A stretch of DNA of 64,000 nucleotides, from assembly GCA_008375315.1 (NCBI GenBank), contig CP032507.1, positions 3,434,071 through 3,498,070 of the forward strand. The letters are read 5' to 3'. The DNA comes from Ectothiorhodospiraceae bacterium BW-2 (GTDB lineage: Bacteria > Pseudomonadota > Gammaproteobacteria > Thiohalomonadales > Thiohalomonadaceae). Below the pieces are notes generated by a model. The model searched no databases. It saw only the letters and a list, made by a program, of their open reading frames with translations, and was not told the origin of the DNA. Shown in pieces: positions 8,926 to 20,194 of this stretch. Each line of letters begins with the position of its first letter. Position 1 is the stretch's first letter. The translations under genes and the position numbers were made by a program.

Positions 8926-10497
8926 TTAATCGACCGCCCGCCAATCGGCCTGTAGCAGGTTTCGTTGTACCGTACTAAAGACTAATCCTAGCTCAAACAC
9001 CCCTTTGCCGCTGCCGCGATACTTTTTGGCATACTCTTTCTGTTCGATCTGTTTCAGGGCGGCGTTTGGCTCTCCCTGCTCTACCGGAGTTGCCCGCTTG
9101 TCGATCTTGATTTCGGTGATGTAGGTGTAGCCCCCAACCTGAATCACTAAATCGACTTGGCCGTGGTTGGTGATATCTTCGGGAATAATGGTCGCATTGA
9201 GGCTGGCAAAGAAGGCGTAGAGCACGCTGGCGTAGTAGCCTTCCGCTTCGGGCAGGTCGTTGTTGGTAAAGTTGCGCCACGGAATGCTGGCAAACAGGCG
9301 CTTGATGGTGGCGATGAGTTCGGGAATATCGGCTTGTAGCAGCGCATGATAGAGCGTGCGTTGATAGCCGAGTTTTACAGTGGCACTGTTTCGGGTGTAG
9401 CTATCAATGAGGTAGGTATTTAAGGCATGACGCACCTCTTGGTTGGGGATTCCTAAGCGATATAGCTGCATTCCAAAATCTTCGAACCTCTCGCGGATAG
9501 TCAGATAGCCGCTCTGAAACAGCAGTGTGATCGGGTCGATATTTTCGACATCAAACGAATCGAGAATCTCTTCGCCCACCTCAATAGCCTCCAAATCGGG
9601 CAGAAAGTAGCGGTTTTGCTGAAACAGTTTGATTAAAAACGATGGGCTGCCGGTCTCAAACCAGTAGTTGCGGTAGGTTTGATTTTTGGCGATAAATAGT
9701 AAAATATCGAAGGGGTTATAGACTGACTCACCGAGAAAGTTATAGCCGTTGTACCAGCGTTTTAGCTTTTCCCAATCGACACCGGTAAGATGTTCTGCAA
9801 AGGAGGTTTCAAGGTCTGTTTGGGTGTAGCCGCAGATGGTGGCATAGTTATCATCGAGAGTAATATCCATTAACTGGTTAATGCCGCTGAAGATACTCAC
9901 CTTGCTAAATTTGGTGACGCCGGTCATAAAGATAAATTGGATTGAAGCATCCATCCCCTTCATCACCGAGTAGAGGTTTTTCACCCCTTCGCGCAGTTCA
10001 GCTGCGCGGTCTGGGTGTTCGATGTTATCGAGGATTGGTTTGTCGTATTCGTCGATAAGAATGACTACCTTTTGGCCATATTTCTCTTCAGCGGCGGCAA
10101 TCAGATGGGAAAAACAGTTGGGGATGCTTTGACGATCCCAGTCACACACAATCCCCAAGCGCTGCTGGTTGCGATCCAGAATCGCCATAATCTCTTGATC
10201 GAGTTCGCTGCGACTGTGAAATACAGCGCCAGCAAAGTCGATTTTTATCACCGGAAATGTGCGGCTCCAGTCCCATTTGTCTTCGATATACAAGCCGCTA
10301 AACAGCCGGCGATTGCCCTCAAATAGCTCTTTTAAGGTATCGACCAGCAGGCTTTTACCAAAGCGGCGTGGACGGGAGAGGAAGTAGCGTCCCATTTTCT
10401 GCGCCATCGGCAGGAGGATGTCGGTTTTGTCGATATAGACCATCTGCTCATCAATGATGGAGGAGAGAGTGTTAATACCTATCGGTAGGTGTTTCAT
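8926..10497 (-). CDS. AAA-ATPase-like / PD-(D/E)XK nuclease family protein, array copy 2
   Basis: 523 aa, same architecture as copy 1, with the ATPase motifs and the GQVDL...EIK nuclease motif intact. Its private block is residues about 335-392 (DNA 9322-9495): it reads TIRERFEDFGMQLYRLGIPN and onward where copies 1, 3 and 4 share TIDKVTRVADEIAYRLTIPN. This block lies between the ATPase and nuclease domains and carries one extra residue. In the 90-135 region it matches copies 3 and 4, not copy 1. The ATG overlaps a short ORF stop by 4 bp. Confidence 0.88.
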   Translation of the reverse strand: MKHLPIGINTLSSIIDEQMVYIDKTDILLPMAQKMGRYFLSRPRRFGKSLLVDTLKELFEGNRRLFSGLYIEDKWDWSRTFPVIKIDFAGAVFHSRSELDQEIMAILDRNQQRLGIVCDWDRQSIPNCFSHLIAAAEEKYGQKVVILIDEYDKPILDNIEHPDRAAELREGVKNLYSVMKGMDASIQFIFMTGVTKFSKVSIFSGINQLMDITLDDNYATICGYTQTDLETSFAEHLTGVDWEKLKRWYNGYNFLGESVYNPFDILLFIAKNQTYRNYWFETGSPSFLIKLFQQNRYFLPDLEAIEVGEEILDSFDVENIDPITLLFQSGYLTIRERFEDFGMQLYRLGIPNQEVRHALNTYLIDSYTRNSATVKLGYQRTLYHALLQADIPELIATIKRLFASIPWRNFTNNDLPEAEGYYASVLYAFFASLNATIIPEDITNHGQVDLVIQVGGYTYITEIKIDKRATPVEQGEPNAALKQIEQKEYAKKYRGSGKGVFELGLVFSTVQRNLLQADWRAVD

Positions 10498-10787
10498 GTA
10501 AGTAAGTTACTCCGCTTGCCTAAGATAACGGGTTCCCATGCGCCTGCGTGGGAACGAGAAATATAGACCATGTCGTTGTCGATTAACATCGTTATCACCG
10601 TAGGGGCAGGCCCCTGTGCCTGCCCTGATGTCGTCCAATCATAATATGGGTACCCACGGGGGGTGCCCCTACGCAAACATAAAACTGTGTAGAACGCTGT
10701 AAGCTGTTCACGCATCGCCGCTGCTAGCCCTAGGTTTTCGATTTTGTCGAGAATCGGTTTATCGTACTCATTAACCAGAATCACCAC
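10494..10787 (-). pseudogene. Short composite ORF (97 aa) overlapping the start of copy 2
   Basis: The ORF strings together a Walker B piece (MVILVNEYDKPILDKIENLG), two translated palindromes, the N-terminal scrap MLIDNDMVYI, and the translated GTTCCC palindrome SRSHAGAWEPVILG. All stay in one frame, and the stop overlaps the ATG of copy 2. An almost identical ORF precedes copy 3. Confidence 0.45.
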
Positions 10788-10819
10788 CTTCTATTGCCTT
10801 ACTGTTACTCGACGACGGT
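10498..10819 (-). repeat. Array spacer 2 (322 bp)
   Basis: Same order as spacer 1 without the 16-bp duplication: GTTCCC palindrome 10532-10555, GGGCAGG palindrome 10604-10625, GGGTACCC palindrome 10648-10669, then the Walker B fragment. It is nearly identical to spacer 3, indicating recent duplication of a gene-plus-spacer unit of about 1.89 kb. Confidence 0.8.
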
Positions 10820-12388
10820 TTAATCGACCGCCCGCCAATCGGCCTGTAGCAGGTTTCGTTGCACCGTACTAAAGACCAACCCCAACTCAAACACCCCTTT
10901 GCCGCTGCCGCGATACTTTTTGGCATACTCTTTCTGTTCGATCTGTTTCAGGGCGGCATTTGGCTCTCCCTGCTCTACCGGAGTTGCCCGCTTGTCGATC
11001 TTGATTTCGGTGATGTAGGTGTAGCCCCCAACCTGAATCACCAAATCGACTTGGCCGTGGTTGGTGATATCTTCGGGAATAATGGTCGCATTGAGGCTGG
11101 CAAAGAAGGCGTAGAGCACGCTGGCGTAGTAGCCTTCCGCTTCGGGCAGGTCGTTGTTGGTGAAATTGCGCCACGGAATGCTGGCAAACAGGCGCTTGAT
11201 GGTGGCGATGAGTTCGGGCAGGTTGGCACTTTGCAGTGCTTTAACCAACGCACTTTTGTAGGCGAGCCGTTGGGCACCAATGCCGCTATAGTCGCTGGAA
11301 AACTGGTTATAGAGGGCAGTTTGTACCTCGTGATTGGGTATGGTTAGCCGATAGGCAATCTCATCGGCCACCCTAGTCACTTTATCAATCGTCAGATAGC
11401 CGCTCTGAAACAGCAGCGTGATCGGGTCGATATTTTCGATATCAAACGAATCGAGAATCTCTTCACCCACCTCAATATCCTCCAAATCGGGCAGAAAGTA
11501 GCGATTTTGCTGAAACAGTTTGATTAAAAACGATGGGCTGCCGGTCTCAAACCAGTAGTTGCGGTAAGTTTGGTTTTCACTAATAAACAGCAGAATATCG
11601 AACGGGTTATAGACAGCATCACCACAGAAGTTATAGCCGTTGTACCAGTGTTTCAGCTTCCCCCAATCGACACCGGCGAGATGGTCAGCAAGGATCGTCT
11701 CCAAATCGGTTTGGGTGTAGCCACAGATGGTGGCAAATTGCGGACTCAGGGTCATATCCTTTAACTGGTTAATACCACTAAAGATACTCACCTTGCTAAA
11801 TTTGGTGACGCCGGTCATAAAGATAAATTGAATCGAGGCATCCATCCCCTTCATCACCGAGTAGATATTTTTCACCCCTTCGCGCAGTTCAGCAGCGCGG
11901 TCTGGGTGTTCGATGTTATCGAGGATTGGTTTGTCGTATTCGTCGATAAGAATGACTACCTTTTGGCCATATTTCTCTTCGGCGGCGGCAATCAGATGGG
12001 AAAAACAGTTGGGGATGCTTTGACGATCCCAGTCACACACAATCCCCAGGCGCTGCTGGTTGCGATCCAGAATCGCCATAATCTCTTGATCGAGTTCGCT
12101 ACGACTGTGAAATACAGCGCCAGCAAAGTCGATTTTTATCACCGGAAAGGTGCGGCTCCAGTCCCATTTATCTTCGATATACAAGCCGCTAAACAGCCGG
12201 CGATTGCCCTCAAATAGCTCTTTTAAGGTATCGACCAGCAGGCTTTTACCAAAGCGGCGTGGACGGGAGAGGAAATAGCGTCCCATTTTCTGCGCCATCG
12301 GCAGAAGGATGTCGGTTTTGTCAATATAGACCATCTGCTCATCAATGATGGAGGAGAGAGTGTTAATACCTATCGGTAGGTGTTTCAT
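10820..12388 (-). CDS. AAA-ATPase-like / PD-(D/E)XK nuclease family protein, array copy 3
   Basis: 522 aa, motifs intact as in copy 1. Its private block is residues about 210-271 (DNA 11576-11761): KDMTLSPQFATICGYTQTDL and then LADHLAGVDWGKLKHWYNGY, FCGDAVYNPF and ISENQ, where the other three read MDMTLDDNYAT, FAEHLTGVDWEKLKRWYNGY (copy 4 has SGV), FLGESVYNPF and IAKNQ. Outside that block it follows copy 2 in the first half and copies 1 and 4 in the 335-392 region, so it is a mosaic. The ATG overlaps the upstream short ORF by 4 bp. Confidence 0.88.
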   Translation of the reverse strand: MKHLPIGINTLSSIIDEQMVYIDKTDILLPMAQKMGRYFLSRPRRFGKSLLVDTLKELFEGNRRLFSGLYIEDKWDWSRTFPVIKIDFAGAVFHSRSELDQEIMAILDRNQQRLGIVCDWDRQSIPNCFSHLIAAAEEKYGQKVVILIDEYDKPILDNIEHPDRAAELREGVKNIYSVMKGMDASIQFIFMTGVTKFSKVSIFSGINQLKDMTLSPQFATICGYTQTDLETILADHLAGVDWGKLKHWYNGYNFCGDAVYNPFDILLFISENQTYRNYWFETGSPSFLIKLFQQNRYFLPDLEDIEVGEEILDSFDIENIDPITLLFQSGYLTIDKVTRVADEIAYRLTIPNHEVQTALYNQFSSDYSGIGAQRLAYKSALVKALQSANLPELIATIKRLFASIPWRNFTNNDLPEAEGYYASVLYAFFASLNATIIPEDITNHGQVDLVIQVGGYTYITEIKIDKRATPVEQGEPNAALKQIEQKEYAKKYRGSGKGVFELGLVFSTVQRNLLQADWRAVD

Positions 12389-12678
12389 GTAAGTAAGTTA
12401 CTCCGCTTGCCTAAGATAACGGGTTCCCATGCGCCTGCGTGGGAACGAGAAATATAGACCATGTCGTTGTCAATTAACATCGTTATCACCGTAGGGGCAG
12501 GCCCCTGTGCCTGCCCTGATGTCGTCCAATCATAATATGGGTACCCACGGGGGGTGCCCCTACGCAAACATAAAACTGTGTAGAACGCTGTAAGCTGTTC
12601 ACGCATCGCCGCTGCTAGCCCTAGGTTTTCGATTTTGTCGAGAATCGGTTTATCGTACTCATTAACCAGAATCACCAC
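12385..12678 (-). pseudogene. Short composite ORF (97 aa) overlapping the start of copy 3
   Basis: Near-identical to the ORF before copy 2: Walker B piece, translated palindromes, MLIDNDMVYI scrap, then SRSHAGAWEPVILG, ending in an ATGA overlap with copy 3. Confidence 0.45.
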
Positions 12679-12710
12679 CTTCTATTGCCTTACTGTTACT
12701 CGACGACGGT
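12389..12710 (-). repeat. Array spacer 3 (322 bp)
   Basis: GTTCCC palindrome 12423-12446, GGGCAGG palindrome 12495-12516, GGGTACCC palindrome 12539-12560, then the Walker B fragment. It differs from spacer 2 by only a few bases. Confidence 0.8.
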
Positions 12711-14279
12711 TTAATCGACCGCCCGCCAATCGGCCTGTAGCAGGTTTCGTTGTACCGTACTAAAGACTAATCCTAGCTCAAACACCCCTTTGCCGCTACC
12801 GCGATACTTTTTGGCATACTCTTTCTGTTCGATCTGTTTCAGGGCGGCGTTTGGCTCTCCCTGCTCTACCGGAGTTGCCCGCTTGTCGATCTTAATTTCG
12901 GTGATGTAGGTGTAGCCCTCAACCTGAATCACTAAATCGACTTGGCCGTGGTTGGTGATATCTTCGGGAATAATGGTCGCACTGAGGCTGGCAAAGAAGG
13001 CGTAGAGCACGCTGGCGTAGTAGCCTTCCGCTTCGGGCAGGTCGTTGTTGGTGAAGTTGCGCCACGGAATGCTGGCAAACAGGCGCTTGATGGTGGCGAT
13101 GAGTTCGGGCAGGTTGGCACTTTGCAGTGCTTTAACCAACGCACTTTTGTAGGCGAGCCGTTGGGCACCAATGCCGCTATAGTCGCTGGAAAACTGGTTA
13201 TAGAGGGCAGTTTGTACCTCGTGATTGGGTATGGTTAGCCGATAGGCAATCTCATCGGCCACCCTAATCACTTTATCAATCGTCAGATAGCCGCTCTGAA
13301 ACAGCAGTGTGATTGGGTCGATATTTTCGATATCAAACGAATCGAGAATCTCCTCACCCACCTCAATAGTCTCCAAATCGGGCAGAAAGTAGCGGTTTTG
13401 CTGAAACAGTTTGATTAAAAACGATGGGCTGCCGGTCTCAAACCAGTAGTTGCGGTAGGTTTGATTTTTGGCGATAAATAACAGAATATCGAAGGGATTG
13501 TAAACGGATTCACCAAGAAAATTGTAGCCGTTGTACCAGCGTTTTAGCTTCTCCCAATCGACACCGCTAAGATGTTCTGCAAAGGAGGTTTCAAGGTCTG
13601 TTTGGGTGTAGCCGCAGATGGTGGCATAGTTATCATCGAGAGTCATATCCATTAACTGGTTAATGCCGCTGAAAATGCTCGCCTTGCTAAATTTGCTCAC
13701 CCCGGTCATAAAGATAAACTGAATTGCCGCATCCATCGCCTTCATCACCGAGTAGAGGTTTTTCACCCCTTCGCGCATTTGGGCGGCTCGTTCGGGGTGT
13801 TCAATGCTATCAAGAATCGGCTTATCGTACTCATCAATGAGGATGACCACCTTTTGGCCATATTTCGCTTCAGCGGCGGCAATCAGATGGGAAAAACAGT
13901 TGGGGATGCTTTGACGATCCCAGTCACACACAATCCCCAAGCGCTGCTGGTTGCGATCCAGAATCGCCATAATCTCTTGATCGAGTTCGCTGCGATGGTG
14001 AAATACAGCGCCAGCAAAGTCGATTTTTATCACCGGAAAGGTGCGGCTCCAGTCCCACTTATCTTCGATATACAAGCCGCTAAACAGCCGGCGATTGCCC
14101 TCAAACAGCTCTTTGAAGGTATCGACCAGCGTGCTTTTGCCGAAGCGGCGCGGGCGCGACAGAAAATAGGCTCCCGGTTGGGCGGCCAGTTTTCCGACCA
14201 ATGCGGTTTTATCAATATAGACCATATCGTTATCACGAATTTTGGCCAGTGTTTGAATGCCTATCGGTAGGTGTTTCAT
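12711..14279 (-). CDS. AAA-ATPase-like / PD-(D/E)XK nuclease family protein, array copy 4
   Basis: 522 aa, first gene of the array in the transcription direction. Walker A (RRFGKS), Walker B (VVILIDEYD) and the D-ExK nuclease site are intact. Its private blocks are the N-terminus (residues 9-52, DNA 14124-14255: QTLAKIRDNDMVYIDKTALV against NTLSSIIDEQMVYIDKTDIL) and residues about 137-207 (DNA 13659-13871: AKYGQ, SIEHPERAAQM, KAMDAAIQ, VSKFSKAS). From about residue 275 it is nearly identical to copies 1 and 3. The ATG overlaps the stop of a 43-aa ORF by 4 bp. Confidence 0.88.
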   Translation of the reverse strand: MKHLPIGIQTLAKIRDNDMVYIDKTALVGKLAAQPGAYFLSRPRRFGKSTLVDTFKELFEGNRRLFSGLYIEDKWDWSRTFPVIKIDFAGAVFHHRSELDQEIMAILDRNQQRLGIVCDWDRQSIPNCFSHLIAAAEAKYGQKVVILIDEYDKPILDSIEHPERAAQMREGVKNLYSVMKAMDAAIQFIFMTGVSKFSKASIFSGINQLMDMTLDDNYATICGYTQTDLETSFAEHLSGVDWEKLKRWYNGYNFLGESVYNPFDILLFIAKNQTYRNYWFETGSPSFLIKLFQQNRYFLPDLETIEVGEEILDSFDIENIDPITLLFQSGYLTIDKVIRVADEIAYRLTIPNHEVQTALYNQFSSDYSGIGAQRLAYKSALVKALQSANLPELIATIKRLFASIPWRNFTNNDLPEAEGYYASVLYAFFASLSATIIPEDITNHGQVDLVIQVEGYTYITEIKIDKRATPVEQGEPNAALKQIEQKEYAKKYRGSGKGVFELGLVFSTVQRNLLQADWRAVD

Positions 14280-14407
14280 GTAAGTAAGTTACTCCGCTTG
14301 CCTAAGATAACGGGTTCCCATGCGCCTGCGTGGGAACGAGAAATATAGACCATATCGTTGTCGATTAACATGGCCACACTATTCATGCCTATCGGTAGAT
14401 TTCTCAT
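14276..14407 (-). pseudogene. N-terminal remnant of a fifth array ATPase fused to the GTTCCC palindrome
   Basis: 43 codons: MRNLPIGMNSVAMLIDNDMV is clearly the start of an array-type ATPase (compare MKHLPIGIQTLAKIRDNDMV), then the frame enters the palindrome (14314-14337) as SRSHAGAWEPVILG and stops in an ATGA overlap with copy 4. It shows how the shorter scraps in the other spacers arose: a paralogue was truncated at the palindrome. Confidence 0.65.
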
Positions 14408-14425
14408 GTTATGACTCCATTACTC

Positions 14426-14479
14426 CTACTCCAGATAGTCGGTGATGCTCAGTTTTGGGTTGAGTTTAGGTTTTAACAT
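14426..14479 (-). pseudogene. N-terminal scrap of a Uma2-type nuclease gene
   Basis: A 17-codon ORF, MLKPKLNPKLSITDYLE then stop, resembles the N-terminus of Uma2-family (DUF820) restriction-endonuclease-like proteins (motif K-L-S-x-x-D-Y-L). The rest of the gene is missing; the ATPase scrap starts 18 bp further on. Confidence 0.4.
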
Positions 14480-14731
14480 ACACTTTACCTCTGCGGCGCT
14501 GTCGCTCGACATCAATAAAATCCTGTTCGATTAGCAGATACTCCTATAGCGATGGCAGGGTGCGGTAGATGTCAGCTTTGTGGTGTTTATCGTAAAAGCG
14601 GGTCGATTTAAAGAGCACTTCGACTAGTCGCACCGGTTGGGTTTGGTAGTGCGGATTTCGGTGATCTTTTCGCCCGCTAAATAGTCGGCAACGCTCAATT
14701 TTGGCAGTTTTTTGGATGGAGAGCTTAACAT
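14466..14731 (-). pseudogene. Uma2-family (DUF820) nuclease gene, deleted, frameshifted and stopped
   Basis: The ATG at 14731 opens MLSSPSKKLPKLSVADYLAGE, a Uma2-like N-terminus. The middle is deleted, and in another frame the text resumes QTQPVRLVEVLFKSTRFYD and YRTLPSL, then an in-frame TAG, then EYLLIEQDFIDVERQRR, which is the family's C-terminal region. A frameshift, a stop and an internal deletion leave no functional product. Confidence 0.6.
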
Positions 14732-14895
14732 GGGGGGATACCTTTACATTTTGGTGTAAATTTTGGTGAAAAGAGCCGTTCAGCACGCTACACTCTGGCC
14801 ATCATACGACAAAACCACGAGACAACTACCGCAACCTAACTCGCTGCCGTTGGTGACATCGCGAGACAGAAAGGAAAAGGGTGGCCAATAAATCG

Positions 14896-14904
14896 TGATA
14901 TAAT
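14896..14904 (+). promoter_or_regulatory. Extended -10 promoter candidate for lspA
   Basis: TGATATAAT gives a perfect TATAAT (14899-14904) with the extended TGn. No good -35 is seen. It would leave a leader of about 90 nt before lspA. Confidence 0.4.
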
Positions 14905-15001
14905 AACGGCCTTCAGCCATCGAAGCTATAGTAATCGAATGGCAGACGACAGTTATAAATTTCCTTTTAAAACAATTAGTTAACTAAAGCAGTTACCATT
15001 A

Positions 15002-15490
15002 ATGATGCTAAAATATCTACTACTAACCCTACTGGTGCTGATTTTAGATCAGTGGACTAAGCAGCTCGCCACCGCCCACCTCCTCTACGCCACGCCGGTG
15101 GAGGTGATTCCGTCGCTGCTCAACTGGACGCTACTGCACAACACCGGCGCCGCCTTTAGCTTTTTGAGCGATGCCGGTGGCTGGCAGCGCTGGCTCTTTG
15201 CCACCTTAGCGATTGCAATCTCGGCCATTATGCTACTCTGGCTTAGTCGGCTAAAGTCGCACCAGCACTGGTTGGCCATCGCCTTAGCGCTTATTTTGGG
15301 TGGGGCTATCGGTAACTTGTGGGATAGACTCGCTCTGGGCTATGTGGTCGATTTTATCGATATCTACTATCAGCAGTGGCACTGGCCGGCGTTTAATATC
15401 GCTGACTCGGCGATTAGCCTCGGTGCGGTGATGCTAATTATTGACACTTTCCGGCAGCAGGATGATAAGAGCGATGAGGGGGGGCAGTGA
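15002..15490 (+). CDS. lspA: Lipoprotein signal peptidase (signal peptidase II)
   Basis: An inner-membrane aspartyl protease that removes signal peptides from prolipoproteins after diacylglycerol is added. 162 aa with four hydrophobic helices. Conserved family segments are LDQWTKQ, HNTGAAFSF, GGAIGNLWDRL, VVDFID and FNIADS; the last two hold the catalytic aspartates. It is followed after 3 bp by fkpB, the usual partner; ileS, which often precedes it, is not here. Confidence 0.96.
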   Translation: MMLKYLLLTLLVLILDQWTKQLATAHLLYATPVEVIPSLLNWTLLHNTGAAFSFLSDAGGWQRWLFATLAIAISAIMLLWLSRLKSHQHWLAIALALILGGAIGNLWDRLALGYVVDFIDIYYQQWHWPAFNIADSAISLGAVMLIIDTFRQQDDKSDEGGQ

Positions 15491-15493
15491 GAC

Positions 15494-15904
15494 ATGGGTG
15501 AAGAGATCACGATCGACTTTCGCCTTACCCTGACCGATGGCACCTTAATTGATGAGAGTGGTGAGGAGCCGCTACGCTTTACTCTCGGGGATGGCTCACT
15601 ACTGCCCGCTTTCGAACAGCGCATTTTGCCACTACCGCTTAACGAACCCCATACGCTGCTATTTACCCCAGAGGAGGCGTTCGGCCACCACGACCCCGAT
15701 AATCTCCACTGGCTGCCGCTGTCGAGCTTTTCTGAACCGCCGCTTATCGAAACGGTGATGGCCTTTACCCTCCCTGATGGCCAAACGGTGCCGGCAACGA
15801 TTGTCGAGATCGTCTCAGAACAGGTGCGGGTCGATTTTAACCACCCCCTTGCCGGTCAGCCTCTGCTGTTGTGGCTGAGGGTAGTCGATAGAGAGTCTCG
15901 ATAA
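15494..15904 (+). CDS. fkpB: FKBP-type peptidyl-prolyl cis-trans isomerase (SlpA/FkpB type)
   Basis: A cytoplasmic prolyl isomerase/chaperone of the SlyD/SlpA class. 136 aa: an FKBP core (TIDFRLTLTDGTLIDES, FTLGDGSLLPAFEQ) with the insert-in-flap domain including PEEAFGHHDPDN, and a C-terminal VDFNHPLAGQPLLLWLRV strand. The metal-binding His-rich tail of SlyD is absent, which favours SlpA/FkpB. The lspA-fkpB order is standard; ispH does not follow. Confidence 0.92.
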   Translation: MGEEITIDFRLTLTDGTLIDESGEEPLRFTLGDGSLLPAFEQRILPLPLNEPHTLLFTPEEAFGHHDPDNLHWLPLSSFSEPPLIETVMAFTLPDGQTVPATIVEIVSEQVRVDFNHPLAGQPLLLWLRVVDRESR

Positions 15905-15908
15905 GATC

Positions 15909-15950
15909 GGGGGCAGTGGCCACTAGGGCAGCAGCCACTTAAAGCCCCCC
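15909..15950. terminator. Hairpin between convergent fkpB and htpG
   Basis: The arms GGGGGCAGTGGC (15909-15920) and GCCACT...GCCCCCC (15934-15950) can pair, with a small internal TAAA bulge. There is no T-run on either strand, so intrinsic termination is uncertain; the convergent position supports it. Confidence 0.4.
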
Positions 15951-15964
15951 AACCGCTCGCCGTT

Positions 15965-19669
<3,705 letters not shown>

Positions 19670-19693
19670 GACAATATGTAAGGAGAAGGCTTT

Positions 19694-20095
19694 ATGCTAT
19701 ACCAAATTATCTATGTCAGTACCGCTAGCCGTGAGATGCCTACCAATCAGTTAGCTGATATTTTGCAACAGGCGCGTGAAAAGAATAGCCGCTTGGGTAT
19801 TAGTGGCATTCTACTCTACAATCGTGGCACCTTTATTCAGGTGCTAGAGGGAGAGAGAGCGGTCTTGAGCGAACTGCTGCGCACCATTGAGCACGATACG
19901 CGGCACTACAATCTGATTACTATTGATGAGGCCGAGATCGAACAGCGCGACTTTCCCGAGTGGAGTATGGGCTTTGGTCAGATTAGCGACTCGCAACTGG
20001 AGAGTCTGGAGGGGATAAACGACTTTATGCAGACCGGCGAGCTGCCTGCTACCGTCCATGGTGCGATTCGCGATATTTTGGACGACTTTCGTTAA
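19694..20095 (+). CDS. Single-domain BLUF blue-light photoreceptor
   Basis: BLUF proteins bind FAD and change hydrogen bonding at a Tyr-Gln pair on blue-light absorption. 133 aa. The key residues are all present: Tyr7 (LYQIIYVS), Asn31, Gln49 (FIQVLEG), Trp90 and Met92 (EWSMGF). There is no output domain, so it probably acts through a partner. It has a strong AAGGAG site and sits 24 bp after pgm. Signalling target unknown. Confidence 0.9.
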   Translation: MLYQIIYVSTASREMPTNQLADILQQAREKNSRLGISGILLYNRGTFIQVLEGERAVLSELLRTIEHDTRHYNLITIDEAEIEQRDFPEWSMGFGQISDSQLESLEGINDFMQTGELPATVHGAIRDILDDFR

Positions 20096-20194
20096 CTCAA
20101 TCGATCCACTGGCGATAGGGTTAACGGGTAAATAGTGTTACCCTAACGCCTTCTGATTTAACTTCTGACTTGGTATAGAACATAGCTGCTACCT

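Noticed and set aside
10859-11347. Long open frame on the plus strand inside array copy 3 (and similar ones in the other copies)
   Set aside because: It is antisense to an intact, motif-bearing gene, its analogues in the other copies vary in length, and it shows no recognisable domain or ribosome site.
7019-14279. Diversity-generating retroelement as the source of the block variation
   Set aside because: There is no reverse transcriptase in the window, and the differences are whole-block replacements rather than changes concentrated at adenines.
6840-14407. Regular repeats suggesting a CRISPR array
   Set aside because: The repeat unit is a 1.9-kb gene plus spacer, the short palindromes are not evenly spaced at 25-70 bp, and no cas gene is present.
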